Below, piece by piece: positions 16,532-24,014 of a stretch of 64,000 bases of DNA. Both the position numbers and the translations under genes were made by a program. The notes beneath the pieces are model-generated. The model was given only the letters and a program-made list of their open reading frames with translations. It did no database searches and was not told the origin of the DNA. Origin of the DNA: Luteolibacter yonseiensis (lineage in GTDB: Bacteria; Verrucomicrobiota; Verrucomicrobiia; Verrucomicrobiales; Akkermansiaceae); assembly GCF_016595465.1 (NCBI RefSeq), contig NZ_JAENIK010000001.1, positions 124,001-188,000 on the forward strand, written 5' to 3'. Position 1 is the stretch's first letter. Every line of letters starts with the position of its first letter.

Positions 16532-16984
16532 ATGCCCCAATCGCTCGCCCAAATCCTCGTGCATCTGGTTTTCTCCACCAAGAACCGGGAACCATGGCTG
16601 GACGACGGACTACGCGATGAACTCCATGCCTACATCGGGGGAATTGTGGAGAACCAAAAAGGATCGTTGCTGAAGGCGGGATCTGTCGCGGACCACGTCC
16701 ATCTTCTGATCGCCCATCCGCGTACCGTCGCGCCTTCGGAAATGGTGCAGGAAATCAAAACCGGATCGTCCAGATGGTTGAAGACAAAAGGTCCGAAATA
16801 TGTGAATTTCCATTGGCAATCGGGATATGGAATCTTTTCCATCAGTCCGTCACATCGGCCCGCGTTGGAACGGTATATCGAGGATCAGGCGGAGCATCAC
16901 CGGAAAGTGACCTTTCAGGAAGAATACCGGCGGTTGTTGAGCCGGTATGGAATGGGATTCGATGAGAGATATGTTTGGGATTGA
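16532..16984 (+). CDS. IS200-like Y1 transposase, REP-associated (RAYT) type
   Basis: A 150-residue single-domain HUH transposase. I took the ATG at 16532 (MPQSLAQILVHLVFSTKNRE) rather than an in-frame TTG at 16517. The HUH motif is H-V-H in SVADHVHLLIAHPRTV (about residues 53-60), and the conserved WQSGYGIFSISPS segment lies near residue 100. The likely nucleophile tyrosine is in RYIEDQAEHHRKVTFQEEY, the usual C-terminal helix signature. Its length is normal for the family. Single copies of such enzymes flanked by REP palindromes are called RAYTs and are thought to be domesticated. A 21-base inverted repeat pair and several hairpins flank it here. Confidence 0.9.
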   Translation: MPQSLAQILVHLVFSTKNREPWLDDGLRDELHAYIGGIVENQKGSLLKAGSVADHVHLLIAHPRTVAPSEMVQEIKTGSSRWLKTKGPKYVNFHWQSGYGIFSISPSHRPALERYIEDQAEHHRKVTFQEEYRRLLSRYGMGFDERYVWD

Positions 16985-16996
16985 GCGTCGCGCCAT

Positions 16997-17017
16997 GGAT
17001 GCCGTCCCTTCAGGACT
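16997..17017 (-). repeat. right 21-base inverted repeat flanking the transposase
   Basis: Reverse complement of 16413-16433 with one mismatch. It begins 13 bases after the transposase stop codon. Confidence 0.7.
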
Positions 17018-17038
17018 TGTTAGATTCGGGGGCTGATA

Positions 17039-17066
17039 CCCAGGGTTGCGCTTCGCTTACCCTGGG
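17039..17066 (+). repeat. palindrome downstream of the transposase
   Basis: CCCAGGGT (17039-17046) and ACCCTGGG (17059-17066) form a perfect 8-bp stem with a 12-base loop. Similar CCCAGG-type hairpins occur upstream at 16374. Confidence 0.6.
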
Positions 17067-17103
17067 CTGTCGCATGGCGCACCGTTGGTGCTGAAGACTT
17101 TCC

Positions 17104-17213
17104 GATGAACGGATGAACGGATGAACGGATGAACGGATGAACGGATGAACGGATGAATCGATGGACCGATGGACCGATGGACCGATGACCGATGACCGAT
17201 GACCGATGACATT
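17104..17213 (+). repeat. tandem repeat that changes unit: ATGAACGG, ATGGACCG, ATGACCG
   Basis: About seven copies of ATGAACGG are followed by three of ATGGACCG and about four of ATGACCG. The stepwise change of unit suggests successive slippage expansions from one seed. No reading frame is implied. Confidence 0.85.
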
Positions 17214-17276
17214 CGGTTTGCCAACGCGGGTAGGTGCCGGGGAGGGGCGTCGAATGGCACGCGGTTGAGCTGTTCC

Positions 17277-17313
17277 GTTCATCTTCTGTCCCTCCGGGAC
17301 GGAAGATGAACGA
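17277..17313 (+). repeat. long perfect-type palindrome around GTCCCTCCGGGAC
   Basis: Arms at 17277-17293 and 17297-17313 pair over 17 positions with one G-T mismatch around a TCC loop. It marks the right edge of the repeat island and could also act as a terminator for the convergent sulfatase gene, although there is no T-tract. Confidence 0.65.
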
Positions 17314-17409
17314 GGCCGCGCTTATCTACCTGTCATTCGAGGGGCGACCTGATTGCCGCTCTTTTTCACCTTCGCACATGGCGAGGCATTGAAGCGGGCG
17401 AGCTTGGTG

Positions 17410-18819
17410 TTAGTTCGCGGAAACCCTCCCCGGTTCCCGCGCTCCGGTGGACTTGGAACCGGTTTGTGAATCTCCGAGGTCGGCGCGCATGGCGGCGGTT
17501 TGCTGCAGGAGTTTTTCCACGATCTCCGGATGCGCGGCGGCCACATCGTTCTGTTCGCCGATGTCTTTTTTCAAATCGAAGAGCATCGGTTTCTCCAGCT
17601 TGCGCTGCTGGTATTTTCCGGGGATGCCGCCGGTTGGCTGCGGGGCGTCCGCCATGGTGCGGTATTGCTGGGGGAGCATCAGCTTCCAATCGCCGTCCGC
17701 CACGGCGAGGAGCTTGTTGTTTTCATAATACCACGCGTAGCGGCGGGGCGGGGGATTGTCGTTCGGTTCGCCGGTGAGGTCGCTGAGGCGGTTGCTGCCA
17801 TCGATCCCCACCTTCGGGAGTTCCGCTCCGATGATCGCGGCGATGGTGGGAAACAGGTCGGTGGTCATCGCCATCTCCGCGCTCTCGGTGCCTGCGGGGA
17901 TCCTGCCAGGCCAGCGCATGATGGTCGGCACGCGGGTGCCGCCTTCCCATGCGGTTCCCTTGCCCTCGCGCAGAGGGGCGGCGTTTCCGGCGTGGTCGCC
18001 GTAGCTCAGCCACGGACCGTTGTCGCTGGTGAAGATGACCAGCGTGTTGTCCGCCACGCCGGCTTTCTCCAGCGCCTCCATCACCTGGCCGACGCCCCAG
18101 TCGATTTCCTGGATCACATCGCCATACAGTCCCGCGCCGGATTTCCCGGCGAATTTGTCGCTCACATACAGCGGCACGTGAGGCATGCTGTTCGCGAGGT
18201 AGAAGAAAAACGGCCTGTCCTTGTTCCGCTCGATGAATGAAACCGCGCGTGCTGCATAACGGGTGGTGAGTTGTTTCTGGTCGTCCGGCGTCACCTCCTC
18301 ATCCACGATCCTGTCGTTCTCATACATCGGCAGCTTCGGATAGGTGCCTTTCTTCGCTTCCGGGTGGTGGGGCCACATGTCGTTCGAGTAGGGCAGGCCG
18401 TACCATTCGTCGAACCCCTGCTTCACGGGCAGAAACTCCGGCGCGTCGCCAAGGTGCCACTTGCCCGCCATGCCGGTGGCGTAGCCCTTCTGCTTCACCA
18501 GTTCCGCCAGCGTCGTCTCCTCCGGGTTCAACCCGATGCGCGCCTTCGGCCCCAGCGCGCCGTGGATGCCGATGCGGCTATTGTAGCACCCCGTCAGCAA
18601 CGACGCGCGCGACGCGGAGCACACCGGGCTGGAAACATGGAAATTCGTGAACCGCCGGCCCTCCTTCGCCAGCCGGTCGATGTTCGGCGTGGCATACTTC
18701 GCACCGAAGCAAGCGACATCCGCGTAAGCCATATCGTCATTGAAGATGACCACCACGTTCGGCGGGCGGGCCATGGCGAAGGAAGCCGCTGCGAGGAAGA
18801 GGATGCCGGCGAGTTTCAT
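17410..18819 (-). CDS. sulfatase family protein (formylglycine-dependent)
   Basis: A 469-residue sulfatase starting at the ATG at 18819, which opens a signal peptide (MKLAGILFLAAASFAMA); the upstream in-frame extension was discarded. Metal-binding aspartates are D28-D29 in VVVIFNDDMAYADV. The catalytic motif is C67-S-A-S-R71, followed by LLTG. Other landmarks are GMAGKWHLGD, NSMPHVPLYVSDKF, FTSDNGPWLSYG and GGTRVPTIMRWPG. The overall order resembles family S1 sulfatases acting on glycans or arylsulfates; the substrate is unknown. It is not related in operon terms to the sulfatase at 3856-5454. The next gene upstream (18863-19600) is on the same strand, 43 bases away. Confidence 0.93.
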   Translation of the reverse strand: MKLAGILFLAAASFAMARPPNVVVIFNDDMAYADVACFGAKYATPNIDRLAKEGRRFTNFHVSSPVCSASRASLLTGCYNSRIGIHGALGPKARIGLNPEETTLAELVKQKGYATGMAGKWHLGDAPEFLPVKQGFDEWYGLPYSNDMWPHHPEAKKGTYPKLPMYENDRIVDEEVTPDDQKQLTTRYAARAVSFIERNKDRPFFFYLANSMPHVPLYVSDKFAGKSGAGLYGDVIQEIDWGVGQVMEALEKAGVADNTLVIFTSDNGPWLSYGDHAGNAAPLREGKGTAWEGGTRVPTIMRWPGRIPAGTESAEMAMTTDLFPTIAAIIGAELPKVGIDGSNRLSDLTGEPNDNPPPRRYAWYYENNKLLAVADGDWKLMLPQQYRTMADAPQPTGGIPGKYQQRKLEKPMLFDLKKDIGEQNDVAAAHPEIVEKLLQQTAAMRADLGDSQTGSKSTGAREPGRVSAN

Positions 18820-18862
18820 TGCCTGACTCTGGGGAAACGATCCCGCCGGAGCAATGATGGAA

Positions 18863-19600
18863 TCATTCCGGCAGGTTGGCAGCCACCCACGCGATTGCCA
18901 CGAAAGGAAGGGCGACCAGCGCGATGACAACGATCCAGCGCCACCATGCGATTTCCCGATGGCTGACGATGAACCCTCCCTCCGCATCCCATGAAGTGAT
19001 CTTCCTTTCCGTCAGGAAGGTGTAGGCGGTGAGGTGGGTGAAGATACTGATGAGGGGAGCTCCCAAAGCCTCACCCCGGAGCCAGACCTTGAAGGTCCGG
19101 ACCAGTGCCTGGCGATAGGCCAGCTTGCTGCCGTCCTGGTTGCGGACGCGGATCAGGAAGAGGGCTTTGAAGGGAGTCGCGCCCCACACGGACAGGAACA
19201 GGGGTTCCACGAAATTATAGATCAACATCAGGATCAGTCCGAAGACCAGGTCATTGATCTGCTCCGCTGCCGGGAAGACGGCTCCGAGGGCCAATCCACC
19301 GATCAGACTGAACAGGAGAATATCCAAAGTCCTCGCCCAGTAGCGGACCCAGGGGCGGATCTGCGGGCCGGTGGGACTGTATCCGCTCCAATCGATTTCA
19401 GAGGACATGCCGGCCGCGGGACTTGCATAGGGTGAGGTTTCGAATCCCGGGATGGTATCCACACGGGACCACTGCGGCATGCCGTCCCGCCAGACGAGGG
19501 AAGACGGGTCGAGCGTGCGGGTTGCGAGAAGTTGTTTGATTTTCTCTCCGCTCACCGGTCCCCCTTGTTTTCCGGATTCTTCGTAAAACCATTCGTCCAT
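18863..19600 (-). CDS. GYF_2 (DUF4339) and RDD domain-containing membrane protein
   Basis: A 245-residue protein from the ATG at 19600. Residues 1-55 form a GYF_2 domain (EWFYEESGKQGGPVSGEKIKQLL ... SSLVWRDGMPQW). Residues about 80-235 form an RDD-like membrane domain with the R-x-x-A-R-x-x-D signature (RPWVRYWARTLDILLFSLIGG) and about four hydrophobic helices, the last WWRWIVVIALVALPFVAIAWV. RDD proteins are small membrane proteins of mostly unknown role, some linked to ion transport. It lies 43 bases upstream of the sulfatase. Confidence 0.85.
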   Translation of the reverse strand: MDEWFYEESGKQGGPVSGEKIKQLLATRTLDPSSLVWRDGMPQWSRVDTIPGFETSPYASPAAGMSSEIDWSGYSPTGPQIRPWVRYWARTLDILLFSLIGGLALGAVFPAAEQINDLVFGLILMLIYNFVEPLFLSVWGATPFKALFLIRVRNQDGSKLAYRQALVRTFKVWLRGEALGAPLISIFTHLTAYTFLTERKITSWDAEGGFIVSHREIAWWRWIVVIALVALPFVAIAWVAANLPE

Positions 19601-19801
19601 ATGCGGGTGGATTCTCTCGCGCGTGACTGACACTGGCGAGCTTGTAATTGATGGTTGTCAGGATGACACATGCCTTGGCCCGGCATTCACCGGGGGCGTT
19701 TTTCCTTTCTTGCCAGCCGGAATTTGGATAAAACACATTGAATCGCAAGCGCGTCCCTTGTTGGAAGCGCCGATCACCCAACCCGCCAGAAACCCAAGCC
19801 C

Positions 19802-20113
19802 ATGACCGAAGTATTCAGCAGCCGTGACAGCGCGACCATCGGCCTCCTTCAGAGCCTTTTGGAGGCGGAAGGCATCAGGACCTACCTCCGCAGCGAGCAC
19901 GCCGCCACCGTGACATATCCTGCGGTGGTGCCGGCGCTCTGCATCCTCGATGAAGCGGACGTGGAGCGCGGGGTCGAGCTGATCCGCGAGAATCTGCGGC
20001 AGGGGGAAGCGGGTTCCGAAGAGGAGCATACCTGCCCGCAATGCGGGGAGAAAAGTCCGGGTGGTTTTGAGAAATGCTGGAGTTGCGAGACGTTCTTGAT
20101 CGTAGCCGGATGA
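19802..20113 (+). CDS. DUF2007-type protein with C-terminal zinc ribbon
   Basis: A 103-residue protein. Residues 1-70 have the DUF2007 pattern (EVFSSRDSATIGLLQSLLEAEGIRTYLRSEHAA, ending in LCILDEADVERGVELIREN), a small alpha/beta fold related to ACT-like and PII-like regulators. Residues about 78-98 hold two CxxC pairs (CPQCGEKSPGGFEKCWSC), a likely structural zinc site. Function unknown. It is convergent with the helicase gene. Confidence 0.82.
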   Translation: MTEVFSSRDSATIGLLQSLLEAEGIRTYLRSEHAATVTYPAVVPALCILDEADVERGVELIRENLRQGEAGSEEEHTCPQCGEKSPGGFEKCWSCETFLIVAG

Positions 20114-20171
20114 CGGCGGATAGAGCGGATGCAGGTGTTGTCAGGAGGTCATCCCCGCTGCCTGGCATTCC

Positions 20172-20192
20172 GGGTCGCCCACAGTGCGACCC
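20172..20192. terminator. hairpin between two convergent genes
   Basis: GGGTCGC (20172-20178) and GCGACCC (20186-20192) form a perfect 7-bp stem between the end of the DUF2007 gene and the end of the helicase gene. It may terminate either transcript, though the T-tract is weak. Confidence 0.4.
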
Positions 20193-20219
20193 TCCGATTT
20201 GGCGGCCCATACGTGGCGG

Positions 20220-22226
20220 TCAATCCCCCAGCAACCCCTTCAGCCCACCGAAGAAATTGTCCAACTCATCGGTGCTCGGGGCCGCGCCGAGGATGTCGTC
20301 GTAGGTGGTGTGGGTGAGGTGTTCGTCGTCGAGCTCGCCGATGAAGCTGCTGGGCTGGCAGCCGGTTTCCTGGCCGTATTTGATACGGGTGGCGCAGTAG
20401 GTCATGGTGAGCTGGTCCTGCGCGCGGGTGATGCCGACGTAGAGCAGGCGGCGTTCCTCGTCCTTGGTGCCTTCCGCGATGCTGCGGGTGTGGGGCAGGA
20501 ATCCCTCCTCGAGGCCGATGAGGAAGACGATGGGGAACTCCAGCCCTTTCGAGGCGTGGAGGGTGATGAGGGTGGCTCCTTGTTTTTTCTCAAGGTCGTC
20601 CTCCTTCTCGGAGGCGAGGGCGCTGTGGTCGAGGAAGGACTGGAGGGTGCTCTTCGGGCTCTTGCCGAGGTGGTGGCGCAGGCTGTCGATGACGCTGAAG
20701 ATGCCTTCGCCGCGCTGCTGGCGCTCGGCGTCCGTCTTGCAGGCGCGCTCGATCCATGTCTGGTACTCGATCTGTTTGATGAGCGAGTCCAGCACGTCGG
20801 CGGGGTTTTCCTTGGCGATCTCGATGCGGTTCTTGGCCCCGGCGATGATGGCGACAAATTCCTGCACGGCGTTCGCGGCCTTCGGTCCGAGCTGGCCGGT
20901 GAACTCCGGGTCGCAGAGCGCCTGCCAGACGGATTCGTGGTGCTCGCGGCTCCAGTCCGTGGCGAGGACGGCGGTGGATTGGCCGATGCCGCGGTTCGGC
21001 GCGTTCAGGACACGGAGAAGCGGCACGTCCGCATCCGGCGAGGCGAGGAGCTGGGCGTAGGCGAGCACGTCGCGGACCTCGCGGCGGTCGTAGAAACTCT
21101 GCGCGCCGACCATGCGGTAGGGGATCTTGCGCTCGCGGAAGGCCAGCTCCAGCTTGCGGCTCTGGCCGTTGGTGCGGAAGAGGATGGCGAAGTCCTCCCA
21201 CTCGCGGCCGATCGCGCCCTTTTCCGAAAGGATTTCCTCGGCGATGAACTCCGCCTCCTGGTCGTCCCCGGGCATGGCGACGATGCGGACGGGATCGCCG
21301 TCCTTGCGGGTGGAGCGCAGGATCTTCTCGCGGCGGCCGACGTTGTGCTTGATGAGGCTGTTCGCGGTGTGGAGGACGGCGTGGGTGGAGCGGTAGTTCT
21401 CCTCCAGGCGGATGATCTTGGGATCCGGGAAGAATTTTTCGAACTGGAGGATGTTCGCGACCTCGGCACCGCGCCATCCGTAGATGGACTGGTCGTCGTC
21501 ACCCACGACGCAGACGTGGTAGTTCGGCGGCCCCACGAGCTGCTGGAGGAGCTGCATCTGGAGGGCGTTCGTGTCCTGGAACTCGTCCACGGTCACGCGG
21601 GTGTAGCGCTGGCGGAACATCTCCCGGACATCGGAGTGCTCGCGGAGGATTTTTTCGCCGAGCAGGAGGAGGTCGTCGAAGTCCACGGCGTTCTGGGCGC
21701 GGAGTTCGTTCTGGTAGGCGAAGGCGAGGGTGGAGAAGAAATCGTCCTCCATGTCCTGAGGCTCCACGCCCTTGTTCTTCGCCTTGGAAATGGCGGAGAG
21801 CACCTCGTCCGGCTTCACCTTCACATCCGCGCCGCCCTTGCGGACGAGGAGCTGCTTCATCATGCCGGTCTGGTCCGAGTGGGAGCAGATGGAGAAATTC
21901 TTCTTATAGCCGAGTTTCTCGATGCCGCCGCGCAGGATGCGGACGCAGAGCGAGTGGAACGTGCAGACCGTCATGTCGTCCGCAGCGCGCTTGGACACCA
22001 TGCCGCCGATGCGCTCGCGCATCTCGCTCGCCGCCTTGTTCGTGAACGTCACGGCGAGGATTTCCGAGGGCGAGATCCGCTTTTCCAACATGTGGGCGAT
22101 GCGGCAGGTGACGGTCCGGGTCTTGCCGGTGCCCGCCCCCGCGAGCAGCATCACGGGGCCGTCGAGCGCGCCCACGGCTTCGCGCTGGGCTTGGTTCAGG
22201 GAGTCGAATGAGAAGGAGGAAGCCAT
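20220..22226 (-). CDS. UvrD/PcrA/Rep-family ATP-dependent DNA helicase
   Basis: A 668-residue superfamily 1A helicase. I chose the ATG at 22226 (MASSFSFDSLNQAQREAVGA) since the upstream extension is non-conserved in character. Motifs visible in order are Q-motif LNQAQREAV, Walker A AGTGKT (31-36), TFTNKAASEMRER (motif Ia), TFHSLCVRIL, DEFQDTN (Walker B/II), GDDDQSIYGWRGA (III), LEENYRSTHAVL (IV), TLHASKGLEFPIVF (V) and EERRLLYVGITRAQ (VI). It would unwind DNA 3'-5' in repair or replication restart. The length matches UvrD/Rep rather than RecB. It is 202 bases from the divergent TerB-like gene. Confidence 0.95.
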   Translation of the reverse strand: MASSFSFDSLNQAQREAVGALDGPVMLLAGAGTGKTRTVTCRIAHMLEKRISPSEILAVTFTNKAASEMRERIGGMVSKRAADDMTVCTFHSLCVRILRGGIEKLGYKKNFSICSHSDQTGMMKQLLVRKGGADVKVKPDEVLSAISKAKNKGVEPQDMEDDFFSTLAFAYQNELRAQNAVDFDDLLLLGEKILREHSDVREMFRQRYTRVTVDEFQDTNALQMQLLQQLVGPPNYHVCVVGDDDQSIYGWRGAEVANILQFEKFFPDPKIIRLEENYRSTHAVLHTANSLIKHNVGRREKILRSTRKDGDPVRIVAMPGDDQEAEFIAEEILSEKGAIGREWEDFAILFRTNGQSRKLELAFRERKIPYRMVGAQSFYDRREVRDVLAYAQLLASPDADVPLLRVLNAPNRGIGQSTAVLATDWSREHHESVWQALCDPEFTGQLGPKAANAVQEFVAIIAGAKNRIEIAKENPADVLDSLIKQIEYQTWIERACKTDAERQQRGEGIFSVIDSLRHHLGKSPKSTLQSFLDHSALASEKEDDLEKKQGATLITLHASKGLEFPIVFLIGLEEGFLPHTRSIAEGTKDEERRLLYVGITRAQDQLTMTYCATRIKYGQETGCQPSSFIGELDDEHLTHTTYDDILGAAPSTDELDNFFGGLKGLLGD

Positions 22227-22428
22227 CGGCGGGCGGATGAAAGCGGGGCCGGGGCGGGGAGGCGAGCGTGGAGTTTCGGGATTTTGGAAAGGGCGGGCAT
22301 ACCCTCCGCCGCCCGGCCTCCACCTCCGCATGGAACCCCGCTGTTTCAAGGAAAAACCCGGGAACCGCGCGGTTGGACATCCTGAGAATGCGATTGTCAT
22401 CCCGCGTCCTTCCGTTAGTCTGCCTTCC

Positions 22429-22788
22429 ATGACCCAAGACTCCCGCCAGGTGCTCATCGAGCTGTTGTTCCTTTCACTTTACATGGATGACCACCTCTCG
22501 CTCGCCGAGGATGAGGTGCTGAACGAAGCGCTGGAATCGCTCGGCTGGGATTCGCCGCAGCCACGGGAAAAGTTCATTTTCAAGGCGTTCGCCTCCGCCC
22601 GTGACGCGATCACGAGCCTGGACAAGACCCGTGGGTTCTTCGACACCCGCACAGCCGTCATCAAAAAGGACGGCTCCGAGGCGGAATCGATCACGTGGCT
22701 TTCGAAGGTCCTCGCCGCGGACGGCCTGACATCCACCGAGAAATACTTCCTCGCCCAGCTGGAGCAGCGGCTCTACCCGGCATCCTGA
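22429..22788 (+). CDS. TerB-like small acidic helical protein
   Basis: A 119-residue all-helical protein (MTQDSRQVLIELLFLSLYMD ... STEKYFLAQLEQRLYPAS). The pattern LIELLFLSLYMDDHLSLAEDEVLNEALESLGW is like the start of TerB/co-chaperone-type domains, in which acidic D-x-x-L-x-x-x-E sites bind metal. Function unknown. It is 5 bases upstream of the GNAT gene and likely heads a small operon that continues through 23477. Confidence 0.6.
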   Translation: MTQDSRQVLIELLFLSLYMDDHLSLAEDEVLNEALESLGWDSPQPREKFIFKAFASARDAITSLDKTRGFFDTRTAVIKKDGSEAESITWLSKVLAADGLTSTEKYFLAQLEQRLYPAS

Positions 22789-22793
22789 GCCGT

Positions 22794-23225
22794 ATGGCCA
22801 TTCGGTTGAGACCCTACACGGAAACGGACGAGGCGGCGGTCATCGCGCTGTGGAACGCCTGCGGACTGGTGGTGCCACAGAACGATCCGAAAAAGGACAT
22901 CGCCCGCAAGATGGCGGAGCACCCCGAGCTGTTCATCGTCGGCGAAATCGCGGGTGCGGTGGTCGCGTCCTGCATGGCGGGTTACGAAGGGCACCGCGGC
23001 TGGATCAACTACCTCGCCGTTCACCCGGACCACCAGCGTCAGGGATACGCCACGGAGCTGATGGCCGAGGCCCGGCGTTTGCTGGACGCATTGGGATGTC
23101 CCAAGATCAGCCTGCAGATCCGTAACACCAATACGTCGGTCATCGCGTTTTATGAAAAACTCGGATTCGTGGAAGACCCGGTGCGAAGCTTCGGGCTGAG
23201 GCTGCGGCATGACGCGCCTCTTTAA
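22794..23225 (+). CDS. GNAT family acetyltransferase, YpeA-like
   Basis: A 143-residue N-acetyltransferase from the ATG at 22794. GNAT landmarks are INYLAVHPDHQRQGYATELMAEARRLL (strand 4 plus the pyrophosphate-binding Q-x-x-G-x-A loop) and NTNTSVIAFYEKLGF (late motif B). The length and the opening IRLRPYTETDEAAVIALWNACGL match YpeA. The acceptor substrate is unknown. It is 5 bases after the TerB-like gene and 15 bases before the DUF3634-like gene. Confidence 0.9.
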   Translation: MAIRLRPYTETDEAAVIALWNACGLVVPQNDPKKDIARKMAEHPELFIVGEIAGAVVASCMAGYEGHRGWINYLAVHPDHQRQGYATELMAEARRLLDALGCPKISLQIRNTNTSVIAFYEKLGFVEDPVRSFGLRLRHDAPL

Positions 23226-23240
23226 CGTGTGCGGCGGCAT

Positions 23241-23477
23241 ATGAAATTCCTCCTCCGAATTTTCGCCGGGACCCTGATCCGGATCCGGAACGGGTCGGCC
23301 GACTGTGTGAAAGGCAAGGTGATGGGATGGCGGTTGGACGCCATTTCGGAACTGGCCGCCGATGCGAACCTGGATGCCGGAGAGATATGGGTGAACGGAA
23401 ACGGAACAGTGGGTTTTTCCAACGATATTCCACAGGAGCTCCACCAGAGGATCAGGAACGTGATGGCGTCGGATTGA
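23241..23477 (+). CDS. DUF3634-like small protein
   Basis: A 78-residue protein from the ATG at 23241 (an in-frame GTG lies at 23229). The tail GEIWVNGNGTVGFSNDIPQELHQRIRNVM and the central KGKVMGWRLDAISELA segment match the DUF3634 pattern of a short N-terminal hydrophobic segment followed by a compact domain. Role unknown. It follows the GNAT gene by 15 bases. Confidence 0.6.
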   Translation: MKFLLRIFAGTLIRIRNGSADCVKGKVMGWRLDAISELAADANLDAGEIWVNGNGTVGFSNDIPQELHQRIRNVMASD

Positions 23478-23537
23478 AACGGCCACCGGTCGTGACGGGC
23501 ATGGAAACCCTTGTCATGGGCGGCAAACCTCCCTTTC

Positions 23538-23993
23538 ATGCAACTCATGAAACCCGGATACCTTCTTTCCTTCGCGTTGCTGGTGGCAAGCTTTTCTATG
23601 GTTGCCGCCGCCGAGCCTTTGCTCAGCGTTTCAGCCGTGGTGAAGGATGCCGTGCCGGAGTCCCGCGAGCTGAGCCGGGGGGAGGGACAGTATTCCGAGA
23701 CCCTCCATGTCATGAAGGCGACGCTGGTTTCCACGGAACACGTCGAGAAAATGGAAGTCACCGTGGAACCGCCGGGGGTGATCGTCACCCTGACCGAGGA
23801 CGGCGGGAAGAAGTTCGCGACCGCGACCGCCGACATGAAGGGCGGGAGGCTGGCGATCATGGTGAAGGGGAAGGTCATGTCCGCTCCGGTGATCCAAAAC
23901 GGGCCTCTGGGCCGGGTGTTTCTGATCACGGGCTTCGCCAAAGCCGCGGAAGCGGAGGAACTGGCCGGTGAGTTCGCCAAGATCAGGAAATAA
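23538..23993 (+). CDS. secreted protein with SecD P1-head-like domain
   Basis: A 151-residue protein; an alternative ATG at 23547 would give MKPGYLLSF. The signal peptide is about residues 4-25. The mature part has the signature of the SecDF P1 head subdomain: VIVTLTEDGGKKFATATADMKGGRLAIMVKGKVMSAPVIQNGPLGRVFLITGFAKAAEAEELAGEF. In SecD this periplasmic head helps release translocated proteins. Here it stands alone without the RND-type membrane part, so it is a solitary relative, not SecD. Partner unknown. Confidence 0.75.
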   Translation: MQLMKPGYLLSFALLVASFSMVAAAEPLLSVSAVVKDAVPESRELSRGEGQYSETLHVMKATLVSTEHVEKMEVTVEPPGVIVTLTEDGGKKFATATADMKGGRLAIMVKGKVMSAPVIQNGPLGRVFLITGFAKAAEAEELAGEFAKIRK

Positions 23994-24014
23994 GTCCGGC
24001 ACGCCGCCGGAGCC

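Larger units (their letters stand above)
16985..17409. other. 425-base non-coding region with hairpins and tandem repeats
   Basis: Downstream of the transposase there is no supported gene. The region holds the right flanking repeat, a CCCAGGGT/ACCCTGGG hairpin (17039-17066), a GCACC-GTT-GGTGC hairpin just after it, an 8/7-base tandem tract (17104-17213) and the long palindrome at 17277-17313. Confidence 0.7.

Noticed and set aside
16139-16564. Open frame encoding Asn-Pro and Pro-Glu-Pro-Arg-Thr repeats
   Set aside because: It is only a translation of the G-rich tandem DNA repeat and has no non-repeat domain.
20184-22211. Long plus-strand open frame (675 codons) opposite the helicase gene
   Set aside because: It is the shadow of a high-GC gene. 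It has no domain signature, and the minus strand carries all helicase motifs in order.
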